Shown here: piece by piece, positions 26,274-35,706 of the stretch
Layout of the letters: every line of letters starts with the position of its first letter
Numbering within the stretch: position 1 is the stretch's first letter
Origin: Pseudomonas sp. M47T1
Lineage (GTDB): Bacteria; Pseudomonadota; Gammaproteobacteria; Pseudomonadales; Pseudomonadaceae
NCBI RefSeq assembly: GCF_000263855.1
Contig: NZ_AJWX01000008.1
Coordinates: 119,336 to 183,335, forward strand
Reading direction: 5' to 3'
Length of the DNA: 64,000 nt
Notes under the pieces: model-generated
The model's database searches: none
Seen by the model: the letters and a program-made list of their open reading frames with translations, nothing else
What the model was told of the DNA's origin: nothing
Made by a program: the position numbers and the translations under genes

Positions 26274-27308
26274 ATGCAAGCGCTCAAACACCTTAAACGC
26301 GTAGTGACCGACTGGTTCCTGCTCGGCATGTTCATGGCCACGCTGCTGGCCTACTTCTTCCCGCGCTTCGGTGCCAGTGGCGGCTCGATGCACGCCGAAT
26401 ACGTGATCAACGCCGGGGTGTTCGTGGTGTTTTTCATGCACGGCATCAACCTGTCCGGCGAGCAGATCCGCCATGGCCTCAAAAACACCCGGCTGCATCT
26501 GATGGTGCAAGTGTTCACCTTCGTGGTGTTCCCGCTGATCTGGCTGGCGTGCGACAAGCTGTTCGGCGCATTCGTGTCGCCCACATTGATGTTGGGGTTC
26601 TTCTATCTGTGCGCGCTGCCGTCGACCATTTCCTCGTCGGTGGCCCTTACCGGCAGCGCGTTCGGCAACGTACCGGCAGCCATCCTCAATGCCAGCCTGT
26701 CCAGCGTGCTGGGCATTTTCATCACGCCATGGCTGGTAAGCCTGGTGGTGGGCACCGGCAGCGGCGGTATCGACCTGGGCAAGACCCTGCTCGACCTGTG
26801 CGCCATGCTGTTGCTGCCACTGGTGCTGGGCCAATTGATGCGCCCGCTGCTGGGCAAATTCTTCGCCCGCTACAAGAAATACACCAACGTGATCGACAAG
26901 CTGGTGATTCTGCTACTGGTCTACGCCGCCTTCTGCAACTCCATGGTCTCGGGCATGTGGCAGCAACAGGGCGATACCGTGCTGATCACCGCCTTCGTGG
27001 GCACGGCGATTCTGCTGGCGGTGATTCTGGTGCTGACCACCCGTACCGCCAAGGCCCTGCACTTCAACCACGCCGATGAAGTGGCGGCGGTGTTCTGCGC
27101 CACCAAAAAATCCTTGGCGGCCGGTGCGCCCATGGCTGCGCTGATCTTCGGTGCCAACCCGGGCCTGGGCCTGATCTTGCTGCCGATCATGATCTATCAC
27201 CCGCTGCAGTTGATCGTCTGCTCGGTGATTGCCGAGGGCTACTCGCACCGCAAAAAAACCCAGACCCTGGCCGAAATCGACGCCCAGGCGCCGGTCAGCG
27301 CTCGATAA
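26274..27308 (+). CDS. Bile acid:sodium symporter family transporter (SLC10A7-like)
   Basis: This 344-aa membrane protein has about ten hydrophobic segments. The N-terminal LKRVVTDWFLLGMFMATLLAYFFP and the GINLSGEQIRHGLKN and PSTISSSVALTG segments are typical of the BASS/YfeH branch. The substrate is unknown; relatives move organic anions with Na+. AGGA precedes the ATG. Its last 14 bp overlap the convergent thiolase gene. Confidence 0.87.
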   Translation: MQALKHLKRVVTDWFLLGMFMATLLAYFFPRFGASGGSMHAEYVINAGVFVVFFMHGINLSGEQIRHGLKNTRLHLMVQVFTFVVFPLIWLACDKLFGAFVSPTLMLGFFYLCALPSTISSSVALTGSAFGNVPAAILNASLSSVLGIFITPWLVSLVVGTGSGGIDLGKTLLDLCAMLLLPLVLGQLMRPLLGKFFARYKKYTNVIDKLVILLLVYAAFCNSMVSGMWQQQGDTVLITAFVGTAILLAVILVLTTRTAKALHFNHADEVAAVFCATKKSLAAGAPMAALIFGANPGLGLILLPIMIYHPLQLIVCSVIAEGYSHRKKTQTLAEIDAQAPVSAR

Positions 27309-28572
27309 TCGCGGTCACCCCCTGGCCACCGGCGGCGCATATTGAAATCAGCCCGCGACCGCTACCAGCCTGGGCAAGCAATTTGCTCAGGTTGGCCAGG
27401 ATACGCCCGCCCGTGGCGGCAAACGGATGGCCGGCAGCCAGCGAGCTACCCTTCACGTTCAGCTTGCTGCGATCAATAACCCCCAGCGGCGCCTCCAGGC
27501 CCAGGCGGGTGCGGCAGTAGTCAGCGTCTTCCCAGGCTTTCAGGGTACACAGCACTTGAGCGGCGAAGGCTTCATGGATCTCGTAGTAATCGAAGTCCTG
27601 CAGGCTCAGGCCATTGCGCGCCAGCAGGCGAGGCACCGCGTAGGCCGGTGCCATCAACAGCCCTTCCTGACCATTGACGAAATCCACCGCCGCCGTTTCG
27701 CCGTCGCGCAGGTACGCCAGCACCGGCAGCCGGCGCGCACGCGCCCATTCTTCACTGCCCAGCAGCACCACCGAGGCGCCATCGGTCAGCGGCGTGGAGT
27801 TGCCGGCGGTAAGCGTGCCCTTGGTACTGCGCTCGAACACCGGTTTGAGCGCCGCCAGCTTTTCCAGGGTCAGGTCGGGGCGCAGGTTGTTGTCGCGGGT
27901 CAGGCCCAGGAAGGGGGTGACCAGGTCATCGTGCCAGCCATCGGTATAGGCGCGGGCCATGTTCTGGTGGCTGTGCAGGGCCAGCAGGTCTTGGTCTTCG
28001 CGGCTGATGTGCCAGGTTTGTGCCATCAGCTCGCAGTGCTCGCCCATGGACAGGCCAGTGCGCGGTTCGCCGTTGCGCGGCAACTCGGGCTTGAAATGAT
28101 GCGGACGCAATTGCAGCAGGGCCTTGGCCTTGGCGGCCGTGCCCTTGGCGCGGTTGGCCTGCAGCAGAATCTGGCGCATGCCCTCGCTGACGGCAATAGG
28201 CGCATCGGACGCAGTGTCTACGCCACCCGCAATGCCACACTCAATCTGCCCCAGGGCAATCTTGTTGGCCACCAGCAGCGCCGCTTCAAGGCCCGTACCG
28301 CACGCCTGGCTGACGTCATAGGCCGGGGTTTGCGGGGACAAGCGTGAGCCCAGCACGCATTCGCGGGTCAGGTTGAAGTCTCGCGACAGCTTCAGCACCG
28401 CACCCGCGGCCACCTCGCCCATGCGCTCGCCATGCAGGCCGAAACGTTCAATCAGGCCTTCCAGCGCCGCGGTGAGCATGGCCTGGTTGCTGGCCAGGGC
28501 ATAAGGGCCGTTGGCACGGGAGAAGGGGATGCGATTGCCGCCGATGATGGCGACCCGACGCACTGCATTCAT
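27295..28572 (-). CDS. Acetyl-CoA C-acyltransferase (FadI-type thiolase)
   Basis: This 425-aa thiolase has the acylated Cys in VSQACGTGLEAAL near residue 91, the catalytic IHEAFAAQV and the C-terminal second Cys in SICAAGGQG. It cleaves 3-ketoacyl-CoA with CoA, or runs in reverse to condense acyl groups. It is divergent from a ketoacyl reductase/MaoC hydratase pair, so the three probably handle the same acyl-CoA type. GGGAG precedes the ATG. The chain-length preference is not visible. Confidence 0.92.
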   Translation of the reverse strand: MNAVRRVAIIGGNRIPFSRANGPYALASNQAMLTAALEGLIERFGLHGERMGEVAAGAVLKLSRDFNLTRECVLGSRLSPQTPAYDVSQACGTGLEAALLVANKIALGQIECGIAGGVDTASDAPIAVSEGMRQILLQANRAKGTAAKAKALLQLRPHHFKPELPRNGEPRTGLSMGEHCELMAQTWHISREDQDLLALHSHQNMARAYTDGWHDDLVTPFLGLTRDNNLRPDLTLEKLAALKPVFERSTKGTLTAGNSTPLTDGASVVLLGSEEWARARRLPVLAYLRDGETAAVDFVNGQEGLLMAPAYAVPRLLARNGLSLQDFDYYEIHEAFAAQVLCTLKAWEDADYCRTRLGLEAPLGVIDRSKLNVKGSSLAAGHPFAATGGRILANLSKLLAQAGSGRGLISICAAGGQGVTAIIER

Positions 28573-28727
28573 GTGAGGCTCCCTGTGGGTATAGGCAAGT
28601 CATGCGTGTACAGCCTAGGCGTAAATTCCGTGGTCGCCTTCTGACGCCACCGGCTAACCTCATCAAGCGAACGACTGACGCGCTAACGTGGTCCACACTT
28701 TGAACTCAATCTGCCGGAGAGCGTTCC

Positions 28728-30077
28728 ATGTCCGACCGTTATATCGACTTCGCCAATTCCGACATCGGCCGCCGCCTGGTCGGCGCCGTCGGGCTGCCCA
28801 CTCCAGCCCGGCTGGAGCGTTGGCAGGCCGGACGCTTGCGCCCCATCGACGGCACGCTGCTGGTAGGCGGTGGGCCGCTGGCGGCAACAGTGGCCGAACT
28901 GGCGCCGAAACTGACCGACAACGCCGTGGCCTTTGCCAGCGAGGCCACCATCTTGCCCGCCTGGACACCAGGGCTGGGGCCGAAGATCAAGGCGGTGGTG
29001 TTCGACGCCACGCACATCGCCGACATCGCAGAGCTCAAGCAACTGCGCGAATTCTTCCAGCCGCTGGTCAAGAGCCTCGACGGCAGCGCCCACCTGCTGG
29101 TGCTGGGGCGCGTGCCCGACGGCCTGGTACCTGCGGCGCACATCGCGCAGAAGGCCATTGAGGGCTTTACCCGCTCGCTGGCCAAGGAGTTGCGCAGTGG
29201 CGGTGTGTTGCAACTGCTGCAACTGGAAGACGGTGCCGAGACCGAATTGGAAGGCGCACTGCGCTTCTTTCTGTCGCCCAAGAGCGCCTACGTGGACGGT
29301 CAGGTACTGCGCCTGGCGCCCTGCGCCATTAAGGTGGCCGACTGGACCCGCCCCCTGGCCGGCAAGAAAGCCCTGGTGACCGGTGCGGCGCGCGGCATTG
29401 GCGCCGCCATTGCCGAAACCCTGGCGCGCGATGGCGCCGAGGTGATCCTGCTGGACGTGCCACAGGCCAAGGCCGACCTCGACGCTCTGGCCGCGCGCCT
29501 GGGTGGGCGCACCGTGGACCTGGACATCTGCGCCGCCGACGCCGCGCAGCAACTGATAGAGGCGCTGCCCGACGGCATCGACGTGGTGGTGCACAATGCC
29601 GGCATTACCCGCGACAAAACCCTGGTCAACATGACCCCCGAATACTGGGATTCGGTGCTGGCGGTGAATCTCAATGCCCCGCAACTGCTGACTCAGGCGC
29701 TATTCGACAGCGGTACCCTGCGCGACAACGGCCGCGTGGTGCTGCTGGCGTCCACCAGCGGCATTGCCGGCAATCGGGGGCAAACCAATTATGCCGCCAG
29801 CAAGGCCGGGCTCATCGGCCTGGCGCAGGCTTACGGGCCGACGCTGGCCGAGCGCGGCGCCAGTATCAACGCCGTGGCCCCAGGCTTTATCGAAACTCAC
29901 ATGACCGCGCAAATGCCCTTCGCCCTGCGCGAAGCCGGGCGGCGCATGAACGCCTTGGGCCAGGGCGGCCTGCCGCAGGATGTGGCCGAGGCCGTAGCGT
30001 GGCTGGCCCAGCCGGGCAGTGGCGCGGTCAATGGCCAGGTGCTGCGGGTGTGCGGGCAAAGCGTGGTAGGGGCCTGA
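28728..30077 (+). CDS. High-molecular-weight 3-ketoacyl reductase (FabG4-type SDR)
   Basis: This 449-aa protein is about twice the length of ordinary FabG. The N-terminal ~210 residues look like a degenerate Rossmann domain. The C-terminal part is a full short-chain dehydrogenase with GAARGIGAAIAE for nucleotide binding, NAGI, and the catalytic Ser (STSGIAG) and YAASKAGL Tyr/Lys pair. HMwFabG enzymes reduce 3-ketoacyl-CoA or -ACP. The ATG follows CGGAGAG. The MaoC gene starts 2 nt after the stop. Confidence 0.92.
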   Translation: MSDRYIDFANSDIGRRLVGAVGLPTPARLERWQAGRLRPIDGTLLVGGGPLAATVAELAPKLTDNAVAFASEATILPAWTPGLGPKIKAVVFDATHIADIAELKQLREFFQPLVKSLDGSAHLLVLGRVPDGLVPAAHIAQKAIEGFTRSLAKELRSGGVLQLLQLEDGAETELEGALRFFLSPKSAYVDGQVLRLAPCAIKVADWTRPLAGKKALVTGAARGIGAAIAETLARDGAEVILLDVPQAKADLDALAARLGGRTVDLDICAADAAQQLIEALPDGIDVVVHNAGITRDKTLVNMTPEYWDSVLAVNLNAPQLLTQALFDSGTLRDNGRVVLLASTSGIAGNRGQTNYAASKAGLIGLAQAYGPTLAERGASINAVAPGFIETHMTAQMPFALREAGRRMNALGQGGLPQDVAEAVAWLAQPGSGAVNGQVLRVCGQSVVGA

Positions 30078-30079
30078 AC

Positions 30080-30934
30080 ATGAGCGTTCACTGGCAAGAC
30101 CTCGACCGCGTGGCCTCCCTTTCCGGCCTTTACACCCGTGCCGCACTGCGGCGCAAAGTCAGTGGCCAGCAATTGCCCGACACTGGGCTGCGGGCCTGGC
30201 TGACGGTGGATAACCAGAACCTGGCCGCGTACCGCCAAGTGTGCGGTTTTGGCGAGAGCGGCCTGCTGCCCCCCACCTATCCACACGTCATGGCCTTCGC
30301 GCTGCAAATGCAGCTGCTCACCGGCCACGATTTTCCGTTCCCCTTGCTGGGCCTGGTGCACCTGAGCAATCGCCTGCGCGTGCTGCGCCCCCTTGGCGGG
30401 CTGAGCCGCGTGCGCGCCAGCGTGCATGTGGAAAACCTCCAGCCCCACGAAAAAGGCGCCACCTTCAATCTGGTCACTCAGGTCGAGGATGCACTGGGGC
30501 CGCTGTGGGAAGAACACAGCGTGATGCTGTGCAAGGGCGTGAAGCTGGAAGGCTCGCCACCCGGCGAATTGCAAAGCGCCACCGCGCCCATGATCGAGCA
30601 GGCACGCTGGTACGCCGGCAACGACTGCGGGCGTAAATACGCCAAGGTGTCCGGCGACTACAACCCCATTCACCTGAGCGCGGCCAGTGCCAAGCTGTTC
30701 GGCTTTCCCACGGCCATCGCCCATGGCATGTGGAGCAAGGCGCGCTCGCTGGCGGCACTGCGCGAACAACTGCCCGCGGCCAATTTCGAGGTGCAGGCAC
30801 AGTTCCGCAAGCCCGTGCGGCTGCCCAGCGAACTGGTGCTGTGGGCCAGTACCGGCGGTTCCAGCGGCCAGTTCGAGCTCAAGGGCAAGTCCGACCTGCT
30901 GCACATGGAGGGCCACTGGTCACCGGTCGCCTGA
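30080..30934 (+). CDS. MaoC-like (R)-specific enoyl-CoA hydratase
   Basis: This 284-aa protein has a double hot-dog architecture: a degenerate N-terminal half and a C-terminal MaoC domain with the hydratase signature SGDYNPIHLS...FGFPTAIAHGMW, in which Asp and His are catalytic. It should hydrate 2-enoyl-CoA to (R)-3-hydroxyacyl-CoA, or the reverse, matching the preceding reductase. The ATG at 30080 lies 2 nt after the reductase stop, so they form a tight operon. Confidence 0.9.
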   Translation: MSVHWQDLDRVASLSGLYTRAALRRKVSGQQLPDTGLRAWLTVDNQNLAAYRQVCGFGESGLLPPTYPHVMAFALQMQLLTGHDFPFPLLGLVHLSNRLRVLRPLGGLSRVRASVHVENLQPHEKGATFNLVTQVEDALGPLWEEHSVMLCKGVKLEGSPPGELQSATAPMIEQARWYAGNDCGRKYAKVSGDYNPIHLSAASAKLFGFPTAIAHGMWSKARSLAALREQLPAANFEVQAQFRKPVRLPSELVLWASTGGSSGQFELKGKSDLLHMEGHWSPVA

Positions 30935-30985
30935 CTGCACAAAGCTTCTAGACAGCCCCCGGCGCGCGCGCGATAAGCTTGAGCC

Positions 30986-31825
30986 ATGAACCCTTCCAAT
31001 TGGATCGACCTGGCCCAGGACCGCGAAACCGGTATCGAGACCTTGCGCGCGCACTTCTACAAAGGTCATGCCTACGACCCGCACTGGCACGACAGCTACC
31101 TGGTAGGCGTCACCGAGCAGGGTGTGCAGCGCTTCAACTGCCGGCGTGCCCGGCACGACAGCACCCCGGGCAAGATTTTCCTCATCGAGCCGGGCGAGAT
31201 CCACGACGGCGAGGCACCCGACGACGCCGGCTTCACCTACCGCATGCTGTACCTGGACCCGCAGTGGCTAGAGCGCGAACTCGCCAGCCTGTTCGAGGAA
31301 GCACCCGCCAACCACGCCCTCAGCTTTGCCGAAACGCTGACCCAGGACCCGCGCCTGGCCCAGGCCGCACTGTTCGCCTTTGGCGCGCTGCATGGCCAGG
31401 AACTGCGCATCGTACGCCAGAGCGCGCTGGACGGCCTGCTGGGGCGGTTGACCCAGCACACCCAATGGCGCCAGCGCCAGAGCACGGACCCACGCCTGCC
31501 GCTGGTGGCCCAGCGTGCCCGCGACTACCTGCACGCCCATTGCTACCGCGACCTGGGCATGGATGAGCTGGCGGCCGCCTGCGGCATTGACCGCTTCCGC
31601 CTGACCCGCGCGTTCAAGGCCGCGTTCGGCCTGCCGCCCCACGCCTACCTGGTGCAATTGCGCCTGGCTCGCGCGCGTCGCCTGTTGGCCGGGGGGGCCT
31701 GGCCGGCAGACGTTGCCAATGACCTGGGCTTCGCCGACCAGAGCCACCTGGGGCGCTGGTTCCTGCGCGCCTACGGCATGACCCCGGCGGCCTATCGCAA
31801 GCGTTGCTCAAACCTTCCAGACTGA
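30986..31825 (+). CDS. AraC family transcriptional regulator
   Basis: This 279-aa regulator has an N-terminal AraC-type cupin domain (HWHDSYLVGVTEQGVQRF; EPGEIHDGEAP) and a C-terminal HTH pair (MDELAAACGIDRFRLTRAF; NDLGFADQSHLGRWF). It is followed at 48 nt by a LysE-type exporter on the same strand, a frequent regulator/exporter pairing, so it may sense an amino acid or related compound. Confidence 0.9.
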   Translation: MNPSNWIDLAQDRETGIETLRAHFYKGHAYDPHWHDSYLVGVTEQGVQRFNCRRARHDSTPGKIFLIEPGEIHDGEAPDDAGFTYRMLYLDPQWLERELASLFEEAPANHALSFAETLTQDPRLAQAALFAFGALHGQELRIVRQSALDGLLGRLTQHTQWRQRQSTDPRLPLVAQRARDYLHAHCYRDLGMDELAAACGIDRFRLTRAFKAAFGLPPHAYLVQLRLARARRLLAGGAWPADVANDLGFADQSHLGRWFLRAYGMTPAAYRKRCSNLPD

Positions 31826-31873
31826 CCGCCGGGTAACCCCGATCATGACGGCTCTCTGCTTTTGGAGCCTGCC

Positions 31874-32446
31874 ATGCTCGCTTTTCTGCTGTTCGCCTTT
31901 GTTGCCTCCATTACCCCCGGCCCCACCAACATCCTGGTGCTGAGCAACAGCGCCCGTTTCGGCCTGCGCGCCACCGTGCCGATCATCCTGGGCGGTTGCG
32001 CGGCCGCGGCGCTGATTGTGCTGGCCGTGGGTACCGGCGTGGGACGCACGCTGATGACCCTGCCCTATGTGCAGCCGACCATGACCGCCGTCGGCCTGCT
32101 GTGGCTGACCTCCCTGGCCTGGAAAATCTGGGCGGCACCGGCCGAAGCTGTCAGCGCCGACGACCAGCGCCGCCTGGGCCTGGGCGGCGCCGCCAGCCTG
32201 CAACTGGTCAACCCCAAGACCTGGATGATGGCCCTGGCCGTGGTCAGCGTATTCAGCGCCCATGGCCTGGCGGTGCACTGGCTGTCGCTGGGGTTTTTCC
32301 TCGTGTCGTTGCCATGCATGACCTGCTGGGCCTTGCTGGGCGCAGGCTCCGCACGCTGGATAAGCTCGCCGCGGGCGATGCAGCGCATGAACCGGGTGTT
32401 GGCCGTGCTGTTGCTGGTCTCGGCGTGGACAGCAGTGCTGCTCTGA
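31874..32446 (+). CDS. LysE family amino-acid exporter
   Basis: This 190-aa protein with about six hydrophobic segments has the LysE/RhtB opening FASITPGPTNILVLSNSARFG (quoted with VASITPGPTN at residues 10-19) and the typical internal KTWMMAL. It exports amino acids or similar small metabolites by proton exchange, but the substrate is unknown. I chose the ATG at 31874, with GGAG 8 nt upstream, over a TTG at 31862. Confidence 0.88.
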   Translation: MLAFLLFAFVASITPGPTNILVLSNSARFGLRATVPIILGGCAAAALIVLAVGTGVGRTLMTLPYVQPTMTAVGLLWLTSLAWKIWAAPAEAVSADDQRRLGLGGAASLQLVNPKTWMMALAVVSVFSAHGLAVHWLSLGFFLVSLPCMTCWALLGAGSARWISSPRAMQRMNRVLAVLLLVSAWTAVLL

Positions 32447-32470
32447 CCCACCGTTCAGCGCCATTCCTGT

Positions 32471-32508
32471 GAGCTGCCGCCAGGCTGCGAAGGCACGCAA
32501 CGCGTGCC
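32471..32508 (+). terminator. REP-type unit plus hairpin after the LysE gene, possible terminator
   Basis: GAGCTGCCGCCAGGCTGCGA (32471-32490) is a single REP unit of the AGGCTGCG family. It is followed by the perfect hairpin GGCACGC-AAC-GCGTGCC (32492-32508) and, five bases later, TTTT. It lies between the convergent LysE and chemoreceptor genes and may end transcription of the former. Confidence 0.5.
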
Positions 32509-32527
32509 CAGGCTTTTAATCGCGCTG

Positions 32528-34474
32528 TCAGGTACGGAAACGTCGCACCAGCGCATCCAGTTCGTTGGACAACCCCGCCAGGCTCTGGGAATCGCTGCGC
32601 GCGGTATTGGCCAGCTCCGCCACCAGTTGCGCATCGCCATGGATCTGGCTGATATGCCGGTTGATGTCCTCGGCCACCTGATGCTGCTCCTCGGCCGCGG
32701 TGGCGATCTGGGTGTTCATGTCGCGGATGACGTCCACCGACTCACGGATCTGCCCGAAGCTGGCGCGGGCCTGGCCGATGCGCTCAACCGATTGCTGCGA
32801 CACTTCCAGGCTGGCATGCATCTGCTGGGCGACCTGGCTGGTGCGTTTCGCCAGGTTGCCCAGCAGCCCGTCGATTTCGGCGGTGGAGTCGGCGGTGCGC
32901 TTGGCCAGTGCCCGCACTTCATCGGCCACTACCGCAAAGCCACGGCCTTGCTCACCCGCACGGGCCGCTTCGATGGCGGCATTGAGGGCCAGCAGGTTGG
33001 TCTGTTCGGCAATGGAGCGGATGGTGCCCAGAATTGACTGGATGTCATTGCTGTCGCGCTCAAGCTGGGCGATGGACTGCGCCGACTGTTCGATTTCCTG
33101 GCTCAGGCGGTCGACGCTGGTCACCGCTGCATCGATCTGTTGCTGGCCTTCGCGCGCCTGGCGCTGGCCGCTGTCGGCAGAGTCGGCGGCCTGGCTGCAT
33201 GAGCGCGCCACTTCGTTGGCCGTGGCCACCATTTCGTGGAAGGCGGTGGAAACCATGTCCACCGCTTCACGCTGGCGCCCGGCGGCGTCGGCCATGTTGG
33301 ACGATACCTGGGTGGATTGGCTGGAGCTGGCGAGAATCTTGGTTGCTGCGCCGCCAATGTGTTGAATCAGGCTGCGGATGGCCCCCAGGAACTGGTTGAA
33401 CCAGTTGGCCAGCTGCGCGGTTTCATCATTGCCGCGAATGGCCAGGTTCTGAGTCAGGTCGCCTTCGCCCTGGGCAATGCCTTCCAGGCCGTTGGCCACG
33501 CTGCGGATCGGCTTGACGATCACACTGGCGAAGCTGGCGCCCACTACGGCGAAAATCAGTGCCAGCACGGCGGCAATGCCGCCGATTACCCACGTCAGCG
33601 AGGTGGCGGCGCTCATCACTTCGCTTTGCTTGATCAGGCCGATGAATGTCCAGCCCAACTGGTCCGACGGCCAGACGTTGGCCATGTAGCGTTCGCCATT
33701 GATCTCCACCTCCACCAGGCCCTTGCCGGCCTTGGCGAGTTGCGCGTAGCCCTCGCCCAGGTCGCCCAGGGGCTTGAAGTTGTGTTCCGGCTGCTTGGGG
33801 TCGACCAGCACGGTGCCGTCGCGCTCCATCAGCATCAGGTAGCCGCTTTCGCCCAGCTTGATCTGCTTGACGATCTCGGTCAGGCCCTTGAGCGACACGT
33901 CGATATTGACCACGCCGCCCTGGCTGCCCAACTGGTTGGCCACCGCGCGCACGGTGCTCACCAGTACTGCGTCGTCGCCGGCCCAGTAATAGGCCGAAGT
34001 GCGCAGGGTCTTGCCGGGGTTGGCCATAGCCGTCTTGTACCAGGGGCGCTGCCGCGGGTCATAGTTGGCCATTTTCGGGTCGCCCGGCCAAAAGGCGTAG
34101 CCACCGGCGCTGGTGCCGTACGACACATAGGAATAATTGGGGTGGCTGGCGGCCAGGCTAGCGAAGAAGTCGAACAGTTGCTTGTCCTTCTCGCCCATGG
34201 GCACGCTGGCGGCGTCGGCGCCCATGTAGCTCTTGATGCTGGCGTCGGCGCCCTTGACCAGCGGGTGCGAGGCCAGGAAGTCGACGTTCTGGCTGATACC
34301 GTCGAAGAACAGCTGCATGGCATTGGCCACCTGGCGGATCTCTCGGCTGCTGCCATCGACGAAGTTGGATCTGGCATCGCTGCGCAGATTGAGGATGACC
34401 AGGGTGGCGACGACGATGATCGGCACGCAGGCGATCACGGCGAAGGCCCAGGTCAGTTTCTGTTTGATGTTCAT
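32528..34474 (-). CDS. Methyl-accepting chemotaxis protein with dCache sensor
   Basis: This 648-aa chemoreceptor has an N-terminal membrane helix (about 10-32), a periplasmic dCache_1 domain to about residue 285 containing the ligand-pocket signature [10 protein letters not shown] and a later NIDVSL, a second helix (about 288-312), HAMP, and a cytoplasmic signalling domain with the hairpin tip [20 protein letters not shown] (quoted as 20 residues). The ligand is probably a small carboxylate or amino acid but cannot be assigned. GGAG precedes the ATG at 34474. Confidence 0.93.
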   Translation of the reverse strand: MNIKQKLTWAFAVIACVPIIVVATLVILNLRSDARSNFVDGSSREIRQVANAMQLFFDGISQNVDFLASHPLVKGADASIKSYMGADAASVPMGEKDKQLFDFFASLAASHPNYSYVSYGTSAGGYAFWPGDPKMANYDPRQRPWYKTAMANPGKTLRTSAYYWAGDDAVLVSTVRAVANQLGSQGGVVNIDVSLKGLTEIVKQIKLGESGYLMLMERDGTVLVDPKQPEHNFKPLGDLGEGYAQLAKAGKGLVEVEINGERYMANVWPSDQLGWTFIGLIKQSEVMSAATSLTWVIGGIAAVLALIFAVVGASFASVIVKPIRSVANGLEGIAQGEGDLTQNLAIRGNDETAQLANWFNQFLGAIRSLIQHIGGAATKILASSSQSTQVSSNMADAAGRQREAVDMVSTAFHEMVATANEVARSCSQAADSADSGQRQAREGQQQIDAAVTSVDRLSQEIEQSAQSIAQLERDSNDIQSILGTIRSIAEQTNLLALNAAIEAARAGEQGRGFAVVADEVRALAKRTADSTAEIDGLLGNLAKRTSQVAQQMHASLEVSQQSVERIGQARASFGQIRESVDVIRDMNTQIATAAEEQHQVAEDINRHISQIHGDAQLVAELANTARSDSQSLAGLSNELDALVRRFRT

Positions 34475-34532
34475 CCGCGCTCCAGAATCTTTTTTATATA
34501 AAAGGGGCAGTTCATCGAAAACAAAAGGTGCT

Positions 34533-34561
34533 GCGCAGGCGATGTTTTTTTTGGCCTGCGC
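34533..34561. repeat. Perfect inverted repeat upstream of the chemoreceptor gene
   Basis: GCGCAGGC (34533-34540) and GCCTGCGC (34554-34561) flank a 13-base loop with eight consecutive T on the + strand. It is in the 5' region of the chemoreceptor gene and may be a leader hairpin or a protein-binding site. Confidence 0.55.
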
Positions 34562-34566
34562 TGACA

Positions 34567-34594
34567 TTGTCGGCTGGTATACCAAGAAATTGAG
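34567..34594 (-). promoter_or_regulatory. Possible sigma-28 (FliA) promoter for the chemoreceptor
   Basis: On the minus strand GCCGACAA (34574-34567) matches seven of eight bases of the FliA -10 GCCGATAA. CTCAATTT (34594-34587) is a weak -35 match, at a spacing of 12 instead of the usual 11. The role of the downstream gene supports it, but the -35 match is poor. Confidence 0.3.
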
Positions 34595-34766
34595 GTGAAT
34601 TTTTCAACTCGCGCGAGTCAAACGGTGCACAGGTCAAACCTGCTTACAGTGCTTGGCATTGCCTTTGCTCCGGAAAAGTCGGCATTGTGGCGCCACTGTG
34701 AGAGGATGGCCGCCGAACCAGTGCATTCCCGCGTGTTTGGTTACAAAGGACCCCCAATAAAAGCTG

Positions 34767-35660
34767 ATGAAGACTCCAAAACGCATTGAACCCCTGATCG
34801 AAGACGGTCTGGTCGACGAGGTGCTGCGCCCACTGATGAGTGGCAAAGAGGCAGCGGTCTATGTGGTGCGCTGCGGCAATGAGCTGCGCTGCGCCAAGGT
34901 CTACAAGGAGGCGAACAAACGAAGCTTTCGCCAGGCGGCCGAGTACCAGGAAGGCCGCAAGGTGCGTAACAGCCGTCAGGCCCGGGCGATGGCCAAGGGG
35001 TCCAAGTTCGGTCGCAAGGAAGCCGAGGAGGCCTGGCAGAACGCCGAGGTCGCGGCACTGTTTCGCCTGGCCGGCGCCGGCGTGCGGGTGCCCAAGCCGT
35101 TCGACTTCCTTGAAGGCGTGTTGTTGATGGAGCTGGTGGCCGACGAGTACGGCGACGCGGCGCCGCGCCTCAATGACGTAGAGCTTGACGCCGACCAGGC
35201 GCGCGAATATCACGAATTCCTGATTCGGCAGATCGTGCTGATGCTGTGCACCGGCCTGGTGCATGGCGACCTTTCGGAGTTCAACGTGCTGCTGGGTCCG
35301 GACGGGCCGGTGATCATCGACTTGCCCCAGGCGGTGGATGCGGCCGGCAACAACCATGCGTTCAGCATGCTGGAGCGTGACGTGGGCAACATGGCCAGCT
35401 ACTTCGGCCAGTTCGCCCCCGAGCTGCGCGACACCCGCTATGCGCGGGAAATGTGGGCGCTGTACGAGGAGGGCAAGCTGCACCCGGCCAGCGTGCTGAC
35501 CGGCCAGTTCGCTGATGACGAGTCGGTAGCCGATGTGGGCAGCGTGATGCGTGAAATCGAATCGGCACGCCTCGACGAACAGCGTCGTCAGGCCGCCCGC
35601 GCCGCCGACGACGCCCCGCCGTCCAAGGCCGAAGAGCCGCCACCGCCGTGGTTGCAGTAA
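34767..35660 (+). CDS. RIO-type serine protein kinase (PA4780-like)
   Basis: This 297-aa atypical kinase has a RIO1-like catalytic domain: KEAAVYVVRCG for the nucleotide loop, the ATP-binding Lys in CAKVYKE, the catalytic loop GLVHGDLSEFNVLL and the metal-binding VIIDLPQAVD. A short charged C-terminal tail follows (PPSKAEEPPPPWLQ). Bacterial RIO kinases of this type are conserved in Pseudomonas with a poorly known substrate. The chosen ATG gives the N-terminus MKTPKRIEPLIEDG conserved in relatives, although the nearest AGGA is 16 nt upstream. Confidence 0.9.
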   Translation: MKTPKRIEPLIEDGLVDEVLRPLMSGKEAAVYVVRCGNELRCAKVYKEANKRSFRQAAEYQEGRKVRNSRQARAMAKGSKFGRKEAEEAWQNAEVAALFRLAGAGVRVPKPFDFLEGVLLMELVADEYGDAAPRLNDVELDADQAREYHEFLIRQIVLMLCTGLVHGDLSEFNVLLGPDGPVIIDLPQAVDAAGNNHAFSMLERDVGNMASYFGQFAPELRDTRYAREMWALYEEGKLHPASVLTGQFADDESVADVGSVMREIESARLDEQRRQAARAADDAPPSKAEEPPPPWLQ

Positions 35661-35706
35661 CACCCTGGCGCAACCCTACGGCCGCTGCTACCCGGCTCCT
35701 ACGGGC

